A stretch of 6,404 nt of DNA from Thermoplasmata archaeon. Lineage in GTDB: Archaea; Thermoplasmatota; Penumbrarchaeia; Penumbrarchaeales; Penumbrarchaeaceae. The translations under genes and the position numbers were made by a program. Positions 5,085 through 6,404 of the stretch are shown one piece after another (the first letter of the stretch is position 1; each line of letters opens with the position of its first letter). Where the stretch lies: positions 1-6,404 of the forward strand of contig JAGLEG010000232.1 of assembly GCA_023145185.1 (NCBI GenBank), read 5' to 3'. Below the pieces are notes generated by a model. That model was not told the DNA's origin and made no database searches. It was given only the letters and a program-made list of their open reading frames with translations.

Positions 5085-6404
5085 CTATTCCACCGTGACG
5101 GATTTTGCAAGGTTCCTGGGTTTATCGATCTCACATCCCCTCTCCTTTGCGGCGTAGTAGGCCAGAAGCTGCAGGATCACCGATATCGGTATGGGAGAGA
5201 AGAGCGGATCGATCCTGGGATAGGTGATGATCCGATCGGTGTACCTCTTTACCTCCCGGTCGCCCTCGGGGACTATCGCAAGTACGGGGCTCGACCTTGC
5301 GGAGCACTCCCCCACGTTCCCCAGCATCTTCTCGTAGGTGTGGTCGTCCGAGATGATCGCTATTATCGGGGTCTCCTCGGTGAGTAAGGCCAGAGGGCCG
5401 TGCTTCAGCTCTCCAGCGGGATATCCCTCGCAGTGGATGTAGGATATCTCCTTCATCTTGAGGGCCCCCTCGAGCGCCGTGGGGAAATTGATGTATCTTC
5501 CGATATAGAACGCATCCCGGGCTTCGCTGAGCCATTTGGCCTGCTCCTTGATCCTGGAGATGTCGTTGAGTATTCCCCCCACCGCCCTTATCACATGTCT
5601 TAGATTGGTCTGGACCGCGTCGTATTCGCCCTTGGATATCCTGCCCATCTTGTAGCCCATGTGGGACGACAGGAGGTACATCATCATGACCTGTGAGGTG
5701 AACGTCTTGGACGCGGCCACGCCGATCTCCGGACCCGATCTCAGGTAGAGCGACGTCTCGGATTCCCGGGTGATCGTAGACCCGACCACATTGGTCATCG
5801 CTATCGTCCTCATGCCACGCCTGCGGGCCTCCCTTGCGGCGGCGATGGTGTCCGCAGTCTCCCCGCTCTGTGTCATAAGAAGTACAAGCGAATCGTCCAG
5901 CGTGGAGTCTGCATATCTGTACTCGGATGCCATATCCACCTGGGTGGGAAGCTTTGTGAACTTCTCGAACAGGTACCTGCCAACAAGGCCCGCATGATAG
6001 GATGTGCCGCAGGCCACCACCCTCATCATCCTGGCGCTGAGGAGCTCACGGGAGAGTCTCTCCTCTTCCGACCTCCATCCCGTCAGGGTCTGATGCAGTG
6101 ATTGCGGCTGCTCGAATATCTCCTTGATCATGAAGTGGTCGAACCCACCCTTCTCCGCGTCCTCCTCCCCCCAGTCCACCGAGGTAAAGGCCCTCTTTAC
6201 CGTCTTCCCCTCGAGGGTCTCGATGTGGAGGTTGTCGCGCGTTAGCGTCGCGATCTCACCATCCTCCATGTACAGGAAGCGGTTCGTATACTTCAGGAGG
6301 GCCGTGACGTCGGATGCGACGAAACCCTCGTTCACCCCTTTCCCCAGCACCATGGGGCTTCTCATCCTTGCGGACACTATCATATCGGGGTGGTCCCGAT
6401 GCAC
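5085..6404 (-). CDS. glmS: Glutamine-fructose-6-phosphate aminotransferase (isomerizing), C-terminal part
   Basis: GlmS makes glucosamine-6-phosphate from fructose-6-phosphate and glutamine, the entry step to UDP-GlcNAc and envelope or glycoprotein sugars. The 439 residues in the window cover the end of the glutaminase domain (HRDHPDMIVSAR, then GFVASDVTALL), SIS domain 1 (about 117-256, with ACGTSYHAG and TQSGETADT), SIS domain 2 (about 289-430, with TALEGALKMKEISYIH and GELKHGPLAL) and the signature end RNLAKSVTVE. Isomerase residues E319, H335 and K434 keep exactly the spacing (16 and 99) of E488, H504 and K603 in the E. coli enzyme as I recall it. By that comparison about 165-170 N-terminal residues, including the catalytic N-terminal Cys of the glutaminase, lie beyond the right edge. 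The first codon in the window, GTG, is internal Val and not a start. The surface-protein gene follows after 2 bp. Confidence 0.96.
   Translation of the reverse strand: MHRDHPDMIVSARMRSPMVLGKGVNEGFVASDVTALLKYTNRFLYMEDGEIATLTRDNLHIETLEGKTVKRAFTSVDWGEEDAEKGGFDHFMIKEIFEQPQSLHQTLTGWRSEEERLSRELLSARMMRVVACGTSYHAGLVGRYLFEKFTKLPTQVDMASEYRYADSTLDDSLVLLMTQSGETADTIAAAREARRRGMRTIAMTNVVGSTITRESETSLYLRSGPEIGVAASKTFTSQVMMMYLLSSHMGYKMGRISKGEYDAVQTNLRHVIRAVGGILNDISRIKEQAKWLSEARDAFYIGRYINFPTALEGALKMKEISYIHCEGYPAGELKHGPLALLTEETPIIAIISDDHTYEKMLGNVGECSARSSPVLAIVPEGDREVKRYTDRIITYPRIDPLFSPIPISVILQLLAYYAAKERGCEIDKPRNLAKSVTVE
5090..5094 (-). promoter_or_regulatory. Ribosome binding site GGTGG within the glmS 3' end
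   Basis: On the minus strand GGTGG lies 7 nt before the ATG at 5082, inside the last codons of glmS. Its position supports translation of the surface protein from a polycistronic glmS message and fixes the start. Confidence 0.5.

Noticed and set aside
1..6404. CRISPR arrays, insertion sequences, tRNA genes, defence or phage genes
   Set aside because: No regularly spaced repeats, transposase or integrase motifs, cloverleaf-like sequences or defence-domain motifs were seen on either strand.

Overview
The window looks like a compact stretch of a moderately GC-rich archaeal chromosome, probably from a euryarchaeal lineage such as Thermoplasmatota. The strongest archaeal marker is the DNA primase large subunit with its four iron-sulfur cysteines. 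Supporting signs are TATA-like boxes about 25-50 bp ahead of start codons, GGTGAT-type ribosome binding sites, heavy use of AGG (Arg) and ATA (Ile) codons, and a surface protein of archaeal layout. The lineage is an inference from these features.

Layout, left to right. (1) 1-109, minus: the start of a secreted protein, cut off by the window edge, preceded by a cluster of TTCGCAT motifs. (2) 169-1422, minus: peptidase T. (3) 1423-1556: a 134-bp divergent promoter region. (4) 1557-2666, plus: priL, the large subunit of archaeal-type primase. (5) 2647-3093, minus: a RimI-like N-acetyltransferase whose 3' end overlaps priL by 20 bp. (6) 3094-3244: a second divergent promoter region of 151 bp, with an A-tract inside an inverted repeat and a palindromic TATA box. 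(7) 3245-4393, plus: a class I PLP-dependent aminotransferase. (8) 4390-5082, minus: a signal-peptide, ectodomain and single-TM surface protein of unknown function, sharing the palindrome CTAG as stop codon with the aminotransferase. (9) 5085-6404, minus: the C-terminal about 440 residues of glucosamine-6-phosphate synthase (glmS), running off the right edge.

The genes are mostly housekeeping: peptide turnover (pepT), replication priming (priL), protein N-terminal acetylation (RimI-like), amino-acid metabolism (aminotransferase) and amino-sugar supply (glmS). glmS and the surface protein are 2 bp apart on the same strand and almost certainly co-transcribed, which hints at a cell-envelope or glycosylation link. 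No gene-free stretch exceeds 300 bases; the largest gaps are the two divergent promoter regions. I see no mobile element, CRISPR array, tRNA, rRNA or defence system. I do not see a clear new biological system here. The items most worth a second look are the TTCGCAT cluster at the start of the truncated secreted gene, the palindromic promoter of the aminotransferase, the priL start site, and the uncharacterised surface protein coupled to glmS.
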